Source: Mesorhizobium loti R88b (GTDB lineage: Bacteria; Pseudomonadota; Alphaproteobacteria; Rhizobiales; Rhizobiaceae). Taken from it: a stretch of DNA of 64,000 nt. Below the pieces are notes generated by a model, which was given only the letters and a program-made list of their open reading frames with translations, did no database searches and was not told the origin of the DNA. The translations under genes and the position numbers were made by a program. Location of the stretch: contig NZ_CP033367.1 in the NCBI RefSeq assembly GCF_013170845.1, forward strand, positions 4,279,001-4,343,000, written 5' to 3'. Positions 28,253-37,444 of the stretch are shown piece after piece. Numbering within the stretch: position 1 is the stretch's first letter; each line of letters opens with the position of its first letter.

Positions 28253-28748
28253 CACTGTCTATCTCAGCCTCGGCGGCAATCTGGGCGACCCGGCAACCTC
28301 TATGGCGGCTGCGCTGCGCATTCTCGATGCCGATGCGGACACGCGCGTCGCTGCCGTCTCGTCGCTCTACCGCACGCCGCCCTGGGGCAAGCTCGACCAG
28401 CCGGATTTTCTCAATGCCGCCGCCGAATTGTCGACGCGGCTCCCGCCGCGGGCGCTGCTCGACCTCTGCCTTGATGCGGAGCGCAAGCTGAAGCGGGTGC
28501 GCGAGGAGCGTTGGGGGCCGCGCCTGATCGACATCGATATTCTGGTGTTCGGCGACCAGATCATTCACGAGACCGGGCTGGAAGTGCCGCATCCCCGCAT
28601 GCTGGAACGCGCCTTCGTGCTGGCGCCGCTGGCCGAGATCGCGCCGGATCTTGCCGTCGGCGGACGAAGTGTGTCGGATCGATTGGCCGTGGTCGATACA
28701 TCAGGGATCGAACGTCTGGCGTCGGGCCGTGATTGGTGGCTGGCCTGA
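28236..28748 (+). CDS. folK: 6-hydroxymethyl-7,8-dihydropterin pyrophosphokinase
   Basis: FolK transfers pyrophosphate from ATP to the hydroxymethylpterin, feeding FolP. The 170-residue protein shows the HPPK signatures YLSLGGNLGDP, SSLYRTPPWG, LDQPDFLNAA, ERWGPRLIDIDILVFGD and LEVPHPRMLERAFVLAPL. No ATG is available: the only plausible start is TTG 28236, preceded by GAGGTGA with five-base spacing inside the end of folB. The 17-base overlap makes translational coupling likely. It completes a compact folate cluster. Confidence 0.95.
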   Translation: MSGPSNTVYLSLGGNLGDPATSMAAALRILDADADTRVAAVSSLYRTPPWGKLDQPDFLNAAAELSTRLPPRALLDLCLDAERKLKRVREERWGPRLIDIDILVFGDQIIHETGLEVPHPRMLERAFVLAPLAEIAPDLAVGGRSVSDRLAVVDTSGIERLASGRDWWLA

Positions 28749-28782
28749 GCTCTCGTTGGCTAACTGCCGGGCGTCGTAGCGG

Positions 28783-29328
28783 TCAGCCGGAGAACCCGCC
28801 TTCATCGAGAAATGCCTGTTCCTGCGGTGTCGTCTCGCGGCCAAGCATCTTGTTGCGGTGCGGAAACCTGCCGAAGCGCTGGATGATGTCGTGATGCTCC
28901 AGCGCATATTTCAGGTTGAACTCGGCCTTGGCGGCGTGCAGTTCCACCGAAATGTCCTGGTCGGCAAGGTTTTCCGCATGTTCAAACGGCAAATAGAGGA
29001 AGACGCGGAGCTCCGGTTCCAGCGCCAGATCATGCCCTGATGTGACCGCCTTTTGAGCGAAATGCTTCGCCAGCGGGTCGGTGGCGTACATATGGCCGGT
29101 GCCGCGAAAGCAATTGCGCGGAAACTGATCGAGCAGGATCATCAGCGCCAGCGAGCCTTCGGCGTGCTCCGACCAGTCGTCGCATTCGCGCCGCGCGGCG
29201 GAGTAGTGCAGGTCGAGAAAGCGTTCGCGAAAATTGGTATCGAAAGCATCGTTCTTTTCGAACCACGCATCTTCGCCGGCGTCACGCCAGAATCTGGTGA
29301 CCGACAGGGCCCTGTTGTCCAATTCCAT
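28783..29328 (-). CDS. DUF924 family protein
   Basis: This soluble, all-helical protein of 181 residues has the DUF924 hallmarks FWRDAGEDAWFEKND at the start, LALMILLDQFPRNCFRGTG in the middle and a FLYLPFEHAENLADQ stretch. The fold is TPR-like in this family, and the function is unknown. It converges with folK, 34 bp between stops, and lies 15 bp from the antiporter gene stop on the same strand, downstream of nothing else. No catalytic motif is evident. Confidence 0.88.
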   Translation of the reverse strand: MELDNRALSVTRFWRDAGEDAWFEKNDAFDTNFRERFLDLHYSAARRECDDWSEHAEGSLALMILLDQFPRNCFRGTGHMYATDPLAKHFAQKAVTSGHDLALEPELRVFLYLPFEHAENLADQDISVELHAAKAEFNLKYALEHHDIIQRFGRFPHRNKMLGRETTPQEQAFLDEGGFSG

Positions 29329-29343
29329 GCCTGGGTTCCCTGT

Positions 29344-31179
29344 TCAGTCGGTCGTTTCGGATTTGTGCAGAACGCCGGCCGTCTCCTCGTTGAGGGCCTT
29401 GCCCGGGCGGCGCGGCGTGGAGAGCGGTGTCGGGATCGGCGTGCCGATATTGCCCCGCAAGAAGCGTTGGCCGGCACGAATGCCTTCGGCGAGCTGGGTT
29501 TCGAAACGGTCGGTGTCGCGGCGCCTGACGTCTTCGATCGTTTCAGCGACGTCTTCAGGATCAACGCCAAGCGATTCCAGCGCCGAGCCGCCGAAAACCA
29601 GAGCCGATTCAAACGTCTCGCGCAGCTGATAGTCGACGCCGGCGCGGATGAGCTGCAGCGCCGTACCGCGGTCGAAAGCGCGCGCCAGCACGGTAAGCAA
29701 GGGAAACTCAGCCTTGACGAGCTCGGCGATGCGAACGGCGGCATCGGCCTTGTCGACGCAGATCAACACCGCGCGCGCCTGGCCAGCGCCCGCGGCGCGC
29801 AGGATGTCGAGCCGTGTGCCGTCGCCGTAGTAGACCTTGAAGCCGAAATCGGCAGCCGCCTGGATCATCTCGACATCATTGTCGATGATCGAGACGTCGA
29901 TACCGCGTAGCAGCAGCGGCTGGCTGGCGATCTGGCCGAAGCGGCCGAAGCCGATGACCAGCACGCTGCCGGTCAGGCCGTCGGCGACATCGACCCCGTC
30001 AAGCGACTGCTCGTCGCGCGGCGTGATATAGCGCAAGGCGATGATCGCCAGCGGCGTCAGCACCATCGAAATGATGACGATTGCCGTCAGCGTTGCGTTG
30101 GCGTTGCCGTCGATGATGCCGACCGCTGCGGCCGCTGAATAGAGGACGAAAGCGAATTCGCCGCCTTGCGCCATGAAGATCGCGCGCTCCAGCGCTTCGC
30201 GATGGCCGGTCTTGAGGATGCGGGCGACGATGTAAATGCCGAACGCCTTCATCACCATGTAGGCGACGACATAGATCGCAATCAGCTTCCAGTTCGCGGC
30301 CACCACATGCAGGTCGAGCGACATGCCGACCGCAAGGAAGAACAGGCCGAGCAGAATGCCGCGGAACGGCTCGATGTCGGCCTCGAGCTGATGGCGGAAG
30401 GTCGATTCGGACAGAAGCACGCCGGCCAGGAAGGCGCCCATCGCCATCGACAGGCCGCTGAGCTGCATGACGAGTGCCGATCCGAGCACGACCAGGAGTG
30501 CGGCGGCCGTCATCACCTCGCGGGCACGGGCGTCCGCCAAGATGCGGAAGAAGGGGTTGAGCAGGTAGCGTCCGGCCAGCACCAGTCCGACGATCGCGGC
30601 AAGGCCAATGCCGACCTCGGTCAGGCGCTCCGACAGGCTGGTGTCTGCACCGCCCGGCGCCAGGAACGCGATGAGGGCCAGCAGCGGCACGATGGCCAGA
30701 TCTTCCAGCAGCAGGATGGAGACGATGCGCTGGCCTTTCGGCGAGGCGATCTCGCCGCGTTCCTCGAGAAGCTGCATGACGATCGCCGTCGAGGTCAGCA
30801 CAAAACCGGCGCCTGCGACGAAGGATTGCGAGACGGGGAAGCCTCCAGCCACACCGACACCGGTCAACAGAATCGCGCAGACGCCCACCTGCAGCGCGCC
30901 GAGGCCAAAAATCTCCCGGCGCAGGCCCCAAAGCCGCGATGGCTGCATTTCCAGCCCGATGATGAACAGGAACATGACGACGCCGAGTTCGGCGACATGG
31001 AGGATGGCTCCCGATTCGGAAAAGACACCGATGCCGAACGGACCAATCACGACGCCGGCGGCCAGATAGCCCAGGATCGAACCGAGACCCACGCGTTTGA
31101 AGATGGGAACGGCGATGACCCCCGCGGCAAGCAGCGCCACCACCTGAATGAGATCGCTGCCTGATGCTTCCGCTGCCAT
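29344..31179 (-). CDS. CPA2 cation:proton antiporter with TrkA-N domain (Kef-type)
   Basis: The 611-residue membrane protein has 12-13 helices in the N-terminal about 390 residues (LGSILGYLAAGVVIGPFGIG, MFLFIIGLEMQPSRLW, SSTAIVMQLLEERGE-type segment) followed by an RCK/TrkA-N nucleotide-binding domain (VLVIGFGRFGQIASQPLL and YYGDGTRLDILRAAGA). This is the plan of KefB/KefC glutathione-gated K+/H+ antiporters. The C-terminal about 60 residues are basic and variable. No KefF/KefG-type ancillary subunit is next to it. ATG 31179 was chosen; the open extension to 31353 overlaps the divergent AraC leader and looks non-coding. Confidence 0.9.
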   Translation of the reverse strand: MAAEASGSDLIQVVALLAAGVIAVPIFKRVGLGSILGYLAAGVVIGPFGIGVFSESGAILHVAELGVVMFLFIIGLEMQPSRLWGLRREIFGLGALQVGVCAILLTGVGVAGGFPVSQSFVAGAGFVLTSTAIVMQLLEERGEIASPKGQRIVSILLLEDLAIVPLLALIAFLAPGGADTSLSERLTEVGIGLAAIVGLVLAGRYLLNPFFRILADARAREVMTAAALLVVLGSALVMQLSGLSMAMGAFLAGVLLSESTFRHQLEADIEPFRGILLGLFFLAVGMSLDLHVVAANWKLIAIYVVAYMVMKAFGIYIVARILKTGHREALERAIFMAQGGEFAFVLYSAAAAVGIIDGNANATLTAIVIISMVLTPLAIIALRYITPRDEQSLDGVDVADGLTGSVLVIGFGRFGQIASQPLLLRGIDVSIIDNDVEMIQAAADFGFKVYYGDGTRLDILRAAGAGQARAVLICVDKADAAVRIAELVKAEFPLLTVLARAFDRGTALQLIRAGVDYQLRETFESALVFGGSALESLGVDPEDVAETIEDVRRRDTDRFETQLAEGIRAGQRFLRGNIGTPIPTPLSTPRRPGKALNEETAGVLHKSETTD

Positions 31180-31341
31180 GCCTCTTGTCCCTGTGTCCGA
31201 CAGCAACTCCTTGCATGCAGTTGAAGCGGGAGGCAAGGGCGGCGAGCCTGCCAGGACGGGCAGGGTGCCGTTGAAGCGTTTCCCCTGGTGGAACAACGGT
31301 CTCTGCTTGCTCGCCGGACGATTGGTGTCTATATCGGTGGG

Positions 31342-32331
31342 ATGCCTGACCATTCGTCCCGACCGTCTTTAGCGCCACATATTCCGATGGATGCGCTCAG
31401 CGAAGTCCTACAGGACTTTCGCTTGAGTGGCGTCAACTATGGCCGCTGCGAGCTCCGGCATCCATGGAGCATCGCCTTTCCGCAACAACCGCTGCTTCGT
31501 TTTCACTTTGTTGGTCAGGGTCCATGCTGGATCCATACCGAAGCGCAGGGCTGGCAGGAATTGCGCGATGGCGATCTGGTGCTGCTGCCGCAAGGCATTG
31601 CCCATCGGCTGGCGAGTGCCCCGGACGTTGCAGGCGACTCGCTCGAGGGTTGCCAGGTGATCAAATTGGGGGGCAATTTCTGCGAGGTGGTGCGGGAAGG
31701 AACGGGCGCGACGAGCACGCTTTTCTGCGGCTCCATGGCCCTGGGCTCTTGTGCGCTTAACCCATTGATCACGTTGATGCCGCCTATCATCAAGGGGTGC
31801 GATGTGGCCGGCAATGACCCGATTGTCGGCCCTCTGCTGGCGGCCATGACGGCGGAGGCCGCGCAACCGCAGATGGGCAGCGCCACGATTCTGTCGCGTA
31901 TGGCGGACTTGCTGACGGCCCGGCTCATCCGCTGCTGGGTCAATTGCAATGGGGCCTCGACCACCGGTTGGCTTGCAGCCATCCGCGACCCCCATATTGG
32001 CCGCGCTCTGGCAGCCATGCACAGAGACCCCGGCCATAACTGGACGCTGGAAAGCCTCGCCGGGCTGGCAGGCCAGTCGCGCTCGATTTTCGCCGAGCGC
32101 TTCAGCGCTGTGTTGGGGGAGGGTGCTGCACGCTATCTCGCCCGTCTGCGCATGCAGCTTGCCCGCGAGTTGCTGGGGCAAAGCGGCTTGTCGGTGGCCG
32201 AGGTCGCTGCCCGCCTGGGCTATGATTCCGAGGCATCCTTCGCTCGCGCGTTCAAGCGCATCACCAATGTCTCGCCCGGCGTTGTGCGCCGCACAATTCC
32301 CGGACGAATAGACATGAATTTCGGATTTTAA
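31342..32331 (+). CDS. AraC-family transcriptional regulator (cupin + HTH)
   Basis: The 329-residue regulator has an N-terminal cupin sensor (MDALSEVLQDFRLSG, then LRDGDLVLLPQGIAHRL) of the AraC_binding_2/Cupin_6 type. The C-terminal double helix-turn-helix includes LESLAGLAGQSRSIFAERF and VAEVAARLGYDSEASFARAF. Start candidates are ATG 31342 (used here) and ATG 31387, where many relatives begin. The MFS exporter gene follows 59 bp downstream on the same strand, a common arrangement in which the regulator controls the exporter. The inducer is unknown. Confidence 0.9.
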   Translation: MPDHSSRPSLAPHIPMDALSEVLQDFRLSGVNYGRCELRHPWSIAFPQQPLLRFHFVGQGPCWIHTEAQGWQELRDGDLVLLPQGIAHRLASAPDVAGDSLEGCQVIKLGGNFCEVVREGTGATSTLFCGSMALGSCALNPLITLMPPIIKGCDVAGNDPIVGPLLAAMTAEAAQPQMGSATILSRMADLLTARLIRCWVNCNGASTTGWLAAIRDPHIGRALAAMHRDPGHNWTLESLAGLAGQSRSIFAERFSAVLGEGAARYLARLRMQLARELLGQSGLSVAEVAARLGYDSEASFARAFKRITNVSPGVVRRTIPGRIDMNFGF

Positions 32332-32363
32332 GGTACATATAATCCGACCGGACTCGCCTATCT

Positions 32364-32387
32364 AAGATCTCCAAACTTGGAGATCTT
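32364..32387 (+). promoter_or_regulatory. Perfect inverted repeat covering the MFS ribosome binding site
   Basis: AAGATCTCCAA (32364-32374) and TTGGAGATCTT (32377-32387) are perfect 11-bp arms with a 2-bp spacer, ending three bases before the GTG start at 32391. The only Shine-Dalgarno-like sequence (TTGGAG) is in the right arm. It can be a repressor operator or, in RNA, part of a structure that hides the ribosome binding site. Confidence 0.7.
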
Positions 32388-32390
32388 CCC

Positions 32391-33599
32391 GTGAGTGACA
32401 CGACATTACAGCTTGAAGACGCCGCGATCGGCCTTGATGCCGACGCCCCAGCCGCGTGGAGCGCGGCCACCTGGTTCGCGGTCATTTCATTGGCGGCCAC
32501 CAGCTTTGCCCTGGTGTCAGCCGAATTCCTGCCGGCAGGCCTGTTGACGCCAATGGCGCGCGATCTCGGCATCAGTGAGGGAACGGCCGGGCAGGTCGTC
32601 ACCGCCACAGCTTCCGTCGGCGCCGTGACGGCCATGTTGAGCAATGTTCTCATCGGCCGATTGAACCGCAAGACGGTGCTGATTGGCCTCATGGCCCTGG
32701 CAGTCGGTTCCAATATTCTTGCGGCGCTGGCGCCCAATTTCTGGCTGTTGTTGCTGGGCCGGGCCGGGTTGGGCATCGCGCTCAGCGCTTTCTGGGCACT
32801 TTCAGTTGCCGTCGTGGCGCGGCTGGTTGGCGCCAATGCGACAGGTCGCGGCATGGCTATCGTCACCCTCGGCGTCTCGCTCGCCACCATTGCCGCACCA
32901 TCGATGGGCGCGTTGATCAGTGACTGGATAGGCTGGCGCAGCGCCATGGCCATGACAGCGGGGTTGGCCTTGCTTGCCATGCTGCTGCAGTTGCTTAGCC
33001 TGCCGACCTTGCCTGCAACGGCAAGCAATAGTCTTGCAGACGTATTTCGGCTGACACGGCGGCGTGGCATTCAACTCGGCATGCTTGCTATTGTTTTGCT
33101 GATGACGGGGCATTTTGCCGGCTCGGTCTATGTGCGCCCCTTCCTTGAACATGTGACGCTCCTTACAACCGGACCAATTGCCCTGGCGCTGCTCGGATTT
33201 GGCATCGCCGCTGTGATCGGTAATATTGCCGGTGGCCGCATGGCCGACACCAACATCCACGTGGCCCTCGCAGTCACCGCCGCGTTAATGGCGTTTGCGG
33301 CGCTGGCTTTGGTGTTTTGGGGCGCGCATACCGGTGTTGCCTTCGGCTTCGTTACGCTGTGGGGCTTCGCCTTTGGCATGGCGCCTGTGGTTCTGCCGAC
33401 AAATATGTCCCGCGCCGCGCCTGATGCGCTGGAAGCAGCAGGCAGCCTGATGGTGACCTCCTTCCAGGTTGCCATCACTATCGGTGCGGTTGTTGGCGGT
33501 TATGTCGTGGACACCTATGGCGCTACCGGGCCTTTGACTCTGACTGCTATCCTTGCCGCTTCGACAGCCGCCTTGGCGCTGCTACAGCCACGCAGCTAA
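32391..33599 (+). CDS. MFS exporter (DHA1, sugar-efflux/YdhP-like)
   Basis: This inner-membrane carrier of 402 residues has about 12 helices. SFALVSAEFLPAGLLTPMARDLG in helix 1 is characteristic of the DHA1 subgroup with arabinose/purine efflux pumps (SotB, YdhP, NepI). GRLNRKTVLIGLMALAVGSN follows as the conserved loop after helix 2. The start is GTG 32391; the candidate ribosome binding site is embedded in an inverted repeat (32364-32387). It is co-directional with the AraC gene upstream and is its likely target. Confidence 0.88.
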   Translation: MSDTTLQLEDAAIGLDADAPAAWSAATWFAVISLAATSFALVSAEFLPAGLLTPMARDLGISEGTAGQVVTATASVGAVTAMLSNVLIGRLNRKTVLIGLMALAVGSNILAALAPNFWLLLLGRAGLGIALSAFWALSVAVVARLVGANATGRGMAIVTLGVSLATIAAPSMGALISDWIGWRSAMAMTAGLALLAMLLQLLSLPTLPATASNSLADVFRLTRRRGIQLGMLAIVLLMTGHFAGSVYVRPFLEHVTLLTTGPIALALLGFGIAAVIGNIAGGRMADTNIHVALAVTAALMAFAALALVFWGAHTGVAFGFVTLWGFAFGMAPVVLPTNMSRAAPDALEAAGSLMVTSFQVAITIGAVVGGYVVDTYGATGPLTLTAILAASTAALALLQPRS

Positions 33600-33779
33600 A
33601 CTTTGCTGCCGCTGACACAGTAGCCTGAATCCGGCCGCCGGCGATGTTGCAGGCGCGTTACACAAGTTTACGCCTGGCCTGCGTTGCTTGTTGCCACAAT
33701 CGAAGGCTAAGGACGTTCGGCTTCGGCCATTGGAGGGTGAGCGACGATCAAGTCGCGCCCTTTTGAGGAGATGACTGAC

Positions 33780-34046
33780 ATGAAGAAGTTTTTGCTTGTT
33801 GCCGTCGGCCTGGCGGTGCTTGCTGGTTCGGCCTGTTCGAAGGCGCCGGAATGCACGACCGAGATCGCGACCAAGAAGGCTCAGGACATGGCTGCCGCGC
33901 TGCAGGAAGCGATCACCAAGGATCCGTCCAAGGCGGCCGACCTGACCGCCAAGGTCCAGGCGGTGACAACCAAGTACCAGGGCTCCACGACCCTGGCCGA
34001 CGCCTGCAAGGCCTATGACGAAGTGACGGCAGCGATCAAGGGCTGA
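33780..34046 (+). CDS. Small exported (lipo)protein
   Basis: The 88-residue precursor begins MKKFLLVAVGLAVLAGSACSKAPEC: a classical secretion signal ending near a cysteine. The residue three before the first Cys is Gly rather than Leu, so lipidation is plausible but not canonical. The mature part is helical and charged (KKAQDMAAALQEAITKD, ADLTAKVQAVTTKY) with Cys near both ends. The function is unknown. ATG 33780 has GAGGAG nine bases upstream; the ATG at 33771 overlaps that site. A strong terminator follows 21 bp after the stop, indicating a monocistronic, probably well-expressed gene. Confidence 0.75.
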   Translation: MKKFLLVAVGLAVLAGSACSKAPECTTEIATKKAQDMAAALQEAITKDPSKAADLTAKVQAVTTKYQGSTTLADACKAYDEVTAAIKG

Positions 34047-34067
34047 CGCCTGATTCGACTGTTCAAG

Positions 34068-34101
34068 GAGGCGGTGGCGATGGACCGCCGCCTCTTTTTT
34101 T
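34068..34101 (+). terminator. Rho-independent terminator of the small exported protein gene
   Basis: A 10-bp stem (GAGGCGGTGG with GGACCGCCGCCTC, one G-T wobble, 7-base loop) is followed directly by seven T residues (34095-34101), 21 bp after the stop codon at 34046. Confidence 0.9.
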
Positions 34102-34132
34102 GGGGGTGTATCTGAGGGTAGCGCGATACGGC

Positions 34133-34684
34133 TCAGTTCGGCGCGATGGAGCCGACTTCGACAGCATCGACGCGCTTCAGGCTCATGCCGATGACCGGCA
34201 CCAACTGGTCCTGCACGCGCACGGCAATCGTCACGGTCATCGAATTGTCGTCGGGAATGCGGGCCTGCATGACGCCGCGCAGCTGGTTGCGGTTGATGGT
34301 GAAGATCACCTTGCGGGCATCGACGACATTGCCGCCGATGATATCGAGGCCTGAACCGGCCGCTCCCCCCATGAAGGAGCCCTTGTAGTCGCGGCCCTTG
34401 CGCTCGATCGTGGCCGACATCGGCTGAGTGAACACGCCGACCCGGCAGCCGCCGTCAAGCGTCATGCCCATCTTGCCGTCCGGTGTGGAGCCGGTGAAGC
34501 TGCAGTTGAATTTCGTGCCCTTGTACTTGCCGGCGACGATTTCGCCTGGGCCAACCCATTTGCCTTCGGCCGATTGGAAGAACTGCTTGTCCGGCTCTGC
34601 AGCGGAAGCCCCCGAGGCGACACCGACGACTGCTGTGATCGCGACGGCCAGGGGCAGGACGCTGGACAGAATTACGCTTTTCAT
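34133..34684 (-). CDS. Exported protein of unknown function
   Basis: The 183-residue precursor has a signal peptide (LSSVLPLAVAITAVVGVASGASA) and a beta-rich mature part with regularly spaced glycines (GKWVGPGEIVAGKYKGTKFNC, GSTPDGKMGMTLDGGCRVG, GRDYKGSFMGGAAGSG). The pattern suggests a small calycin-like barrel. Two cysteines could pair. It is conserved-looking, but I cannot name the family. ATG 34684 is preferred over the in-frame GTG 34693; neither has a strong ribosome binding site. It converges with the small exported protein gene, whose terminator lies between them. Confidence 0.7.
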   Translation of the reverse strand: MKSVILSSVLPLAVAITAVVGVASGASAAEPDKQFFQSAEGKWVGPGEIVAGKYKGTKFNCSFTGSTPDGKMGMTLDGGCRVGVFTQPMSATIERKGRDYKGSFMGGAAGSGLDIIGGNVVDARKVIFTINRNQLRGVMQARIPDDNSMTVTIAVRVQDQLVPVIGMSLKRVDAVEVGSIAPN

Positions 34685-34807
34685 CGACGACACCCGGCAA
34701 CAAAGTGGCTGTTTGGAACCGGTTTGACCATGAAGAAGATTGGTTAATGCTTCGTCACTGCGGGCCTTCGAACCCGCAATCCGCTCATCGCTGCGAAGAA
34801 CAGAACG

Positions 34808-35893
34808 CTATTTGCCGGAGCCTGCTGTTTCGGTGTCTTTCTTGGTCGCGAACGATGTCAATGCCGAGAGGAAATCGCCCAGTCCCGGGCGCTTCGCGGC
34901 GCTGAAGGGCAGGGGACGCGCCGTCTCCATCGCCGCGATGCCGATGCGCGCCGTCATCATACCGTTGACAACCCCTTCGCCAAGTTTTGCCGACAGGCGC
35001 GCCGCCAGGCCATGGCCGACGATCTGCTGGACAAAACTGTCGCCGACGGCGATCGAACCGGTAACCGCCAGATGCGCCAGCACGCTGCGCGCCAGGCGGA
35101 AGAAACCCAGCGTTCCCGGGCGTCCACCATAGAGTTCCGAGAGCCGGCGAATGAGGCGCCCAGCCTCGAACACGACATAGGCGACATCGACGAGCGCACG
35201 CGGGCTGACCGCCGTCACCAGCGAGACGCGTTTGGCGGCCTCGAGAATCACAACCTTTGCTCTGGCATCAAGGGGGCCGAGAATTTCCGCTTCGGCCAGA
35301 CGCACCAGATTGCCGCCGTCGATGATTTCGCCGCGCAGTTCGGCCAGAGCACGCCGACCGGCCGCGGTTTCTGGCTTGGCCGCAACGAAGGCCGAAAGCT
35401 CGTCGACCACCGATCGCGCCGCCTTGGGGTCGTCGCGCGCGATGGCATCGAGTGCCCGCTTCTGCAGTTTTTCGACTTCGGCGAGGCGCGCGATCGCCAG
35501 GAACTCGCGGATCAGGATCACCATAAGCGCCAAAACGGCAATCGCTGCCATGCCGGCGGCCAGCCAACCCAGCCATTCAGCGCGGGCGAAGAGATCGCGG
35601 ATCAGCTGGTCGGTCCACAGGCCGACAGCCAGCGAAACCAGCACGCCGATCGCGCCAAAGAAAATGCTGCTGAACAGCGAGCGTTTTCTGGGGGCGATCG
35701 CCGGCGGCGGCTCGGCCGCAACGATGTCTGGCTCGTCGAACACGTCGACCTCGGCCGGTATGACCAGCGCGACGTCCGTCTTAAGCGCCCGAGGTTTGCG
35801 CGAAAGCTCGGCTTGGCGCGCCTCTGGCGCCCCTTGTTTCGGCGCGGCTTCCGGCTCGATGCGGAATGCCGCCGGCTTGCGGGGCGCGGTCAT
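34808..35893 (-). CDS. TIGR01620/YcjF-like membrane protein (DUF697)
   Basis: The 361-residue protein has a Pro/Arg-rich cytoplasmic N-terminus of about 75 residues, two transmembrane helices (FFGAIGVLVSLAVGLWTDQL and LGWLAAGMAAIAVLALMVIL), a helical middle, and a DUF697-like C-terminal part (LARSVLAHLAVTGSIAVGDSF). E. coli YcjF is the counterpart and pairs with YcjX. Here the start codon overlaps the ycjX-like stop by 4 bp (ATGA at 35890-35893), so the two are translationally coupled. The role is thought to lie in envelope stress; it is not established. Confidence 0.87.
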   Translation of the reverse strand: MTAPRKPAAFRIEPEAAPKQGAPEARQAELSRKPRALKTDVALVIPAEVDVFDEPDIVAAEPPPAIAPRKRSLFSSIFFGAIGVLVSLAVGLWTDQLIRDLFARAEWLGWLAAGMAAIAVLALMVILIREFLAIARLAEVEKLQKRALDAIARDDPKAARSVVDELSAFVAAKPETAAGRRALAELRGEIIDGGNLVRLAEAEILGPLDARAKVVILEAAKRVSLVTAVSPRALVDVAYVVFEAGRLIRRLSELYGGRPGTLGFFRLARSVLAHLAVTGSIAVGDSFVQQIVGHGLAARLSAKLGEGVVNGMMTARIGIAAMETARPLPFSAAKRPGLGDFLSALTSFATKKDTETAGSGK

Positions 35894-37368
35894 GCCAGAT
35901 GGTCTCCGATCAGGAACTGCAAGGCACGGTCGAGCCTGATATGCGGCAACGACAATGTGACGCCTTCGGCCGTGCGTTCGAGTTTTGGCGGGCGGAACCG
36001 GACGAAGCGAATTGCTGGGTCTATGGAGTCCTGCCTGTGGTCGGGTCCCGAGACGTCGAATACCGCATCAATGTTCTCCGGTAAGTCACCGGGAAATATC
36101 GCTGTTTCCGTCTTCCCGTCAAATGTTTCGCCGTTGATCTTCTCGCCGGCGATCGGCGTGCCGATGATGACCGGCAACGTCTCGCGGCCTTGCTTGACCG
36201 TGCCTTCGCGGGTGGCGCGCACTGCTGCCATGGCGACCACATCGACATCGGCGCCGGTGAAGTTTGCCCGCGCCACGGCGCGGTCGGCCAGCCGCCGCAC
36301 GATCGCCTGCAGACGGTCGTGGCTCTCATGGTGCAGGTGATCGGCCTTGGTCGCGGCGACCAGGATGCGGTCGATGCGCCGCGAGAAGAGGTCGGTGAGG
36401 AAGCTGCCCCGGCCGGGACGGAAACAGCTGAGGATCTCGGTCACCGCACGCTCGAGGTCGGCCATGGCGCCGGGGCCGGCGTTCAGCGCCTGCATGGCGT
36501 CGATCAGCACGATCTGGCGGTCGAGGCGGGTGATGTGTTCACGGAAGAAGGGCTTCACGACATGCGTCTTGTAGGCCTCATAGCGCCTCTCCATCATGGC
36601 GTGCAGCGATCCCGGGCGCGGACGCCTGTCGCCGAGGCCGGCCAGCGGCGCGAAGGTCAGCGCGGGCGAGCCTTCGAGATCGCCGGGCATCAGGAAGCGG
36701 CCGGGCGGCAAGGTCGAAAGCGCCCGCTCGTCAAGCTTGCAAGCCTTGAGATAGGCAGCGAAGCTTTCGGCCAGGCGCCGTGCGGTCATCTCGTCGGCGC
36801 CGGCATTCGGGTCGATCTCGGCTGATATCGCCCGCCACGCCTGCGAAAGATCCTCGCGCACCGGCAGAGCAGCCATCTCGATGGCCTCGCGTGAAAAATC
36901 GGCGAAGGATTTGCCGAGCAGCGGCAGGTCGAGCAGCCATTCGCCGGGATAATCGACGATGTCGACCGACAGCTTGCCTGATGAGAACATGCGGCTCCAG
37001 CCAGAGGCCGATTCATATTCGATGGTCAGCCGCAGTTCCGAAATGGCGCGCGTCGAATCGGGCCAGACACGGTCATTGACCAAAGCGGCGATGTGGTCCT
37101 CGTACTGGAAGCGCGGCACAGCGTCGTCGGGCTGTTCTTCGAGGAAGGCGCGCGCGATGCGCCCGGACTTCTGCGCCTCGAACAAAGGAAGGCGCCCGCC
37201 ATGGATCAGATTGTGGACGAGGGAGGAGATGAACACAGTCTTGCCGGCGCGCGAAAGCCCTGTAACGCCCAACCGCAGCGACGGAGAAAAAAGCCCCGTG
37301 GCGCGTCCCGACAGCGTATCGAGGGCAATCCTTGCCTCGTCGGTGAAGGTGGTCAGCGATGATGCCAA
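35890..37368 (-). CDS. YcjX-like GTPase (DUF463)
   Basis: This 492-residue P-loop NTPase has Walker A GLSRAGKT near residue 37 and a VDIVDYPGEWLLDLPLL segment that corresponds to the G3 region. ILVAATKADHLHHESHDRL contains the TKAD (NKxD-like) base-recognition motif. The family is YcjX, a stress-inducible conserved GTPase usually paired with YcjF, as here. No ATG is available at the N-terminus: the best start is TTG 37368 with a weak AGAG upstream. The gene lies 76 bp downstream of the SixA-like gene on the same strand. Confidence 0.88.
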   Translation of the reverse strand: MASSLTTFTDEARIALDTLSGRATGLFSPSLRLGVTGLSRAGKTVFISSLVHNLIHGGRLPLFEAQKSGRIARAFLEEQPDDAVPRFQYEDHIAALVNDRVWPDSTRAISELRLTIEYESASGWSRMFSSGKLSVDIVDYPGEWLLDLPLLGKSFADFSREAIEMAALPVREDLSQAWRAISAEIDPNAGADEMTARRLAESFAAYLKACKLDERALSTLPPGRFLMPGDLEGSPALTFAPLAGLGDRRPRPGSLHAMMERRYEAYKTHVVKPFFREHITRLDRQIVLIDAMQALNAGPGAMADLERAVTEILSCFRPGRGSFLTDLFSRRIDRILVAATKADHLHHESHDRLQAIVRRLADRAVARANFTGADVDVVAMAAVRATREGTVKQGRETLPVIIGTPIAGEKINGETFDGKTETAIFPGDLPENIDAVFDVSGPDHRQDSIDPAIRFVRFRPPKLERTAEGVTLSLPHIRLDRALQFLIGDHLA

Positions 37369-37444
37369 AATGTGATCTCTCAGGGCTTGCGTCCGCCCGA
37401 TATAGGCTCTGCAACCCGGCTTTGAAATGGCTCGGGAAGCGCTA

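Noticed and set aside
34755..34780. tRNA-like T-arm on the - strand (GCGGGTTCGAAGGCCCGC)
   Set aside because: The loop has eight bases rather than seven, no acceptor stem or CCA end follows, and no anticodon arm can be built upstream.
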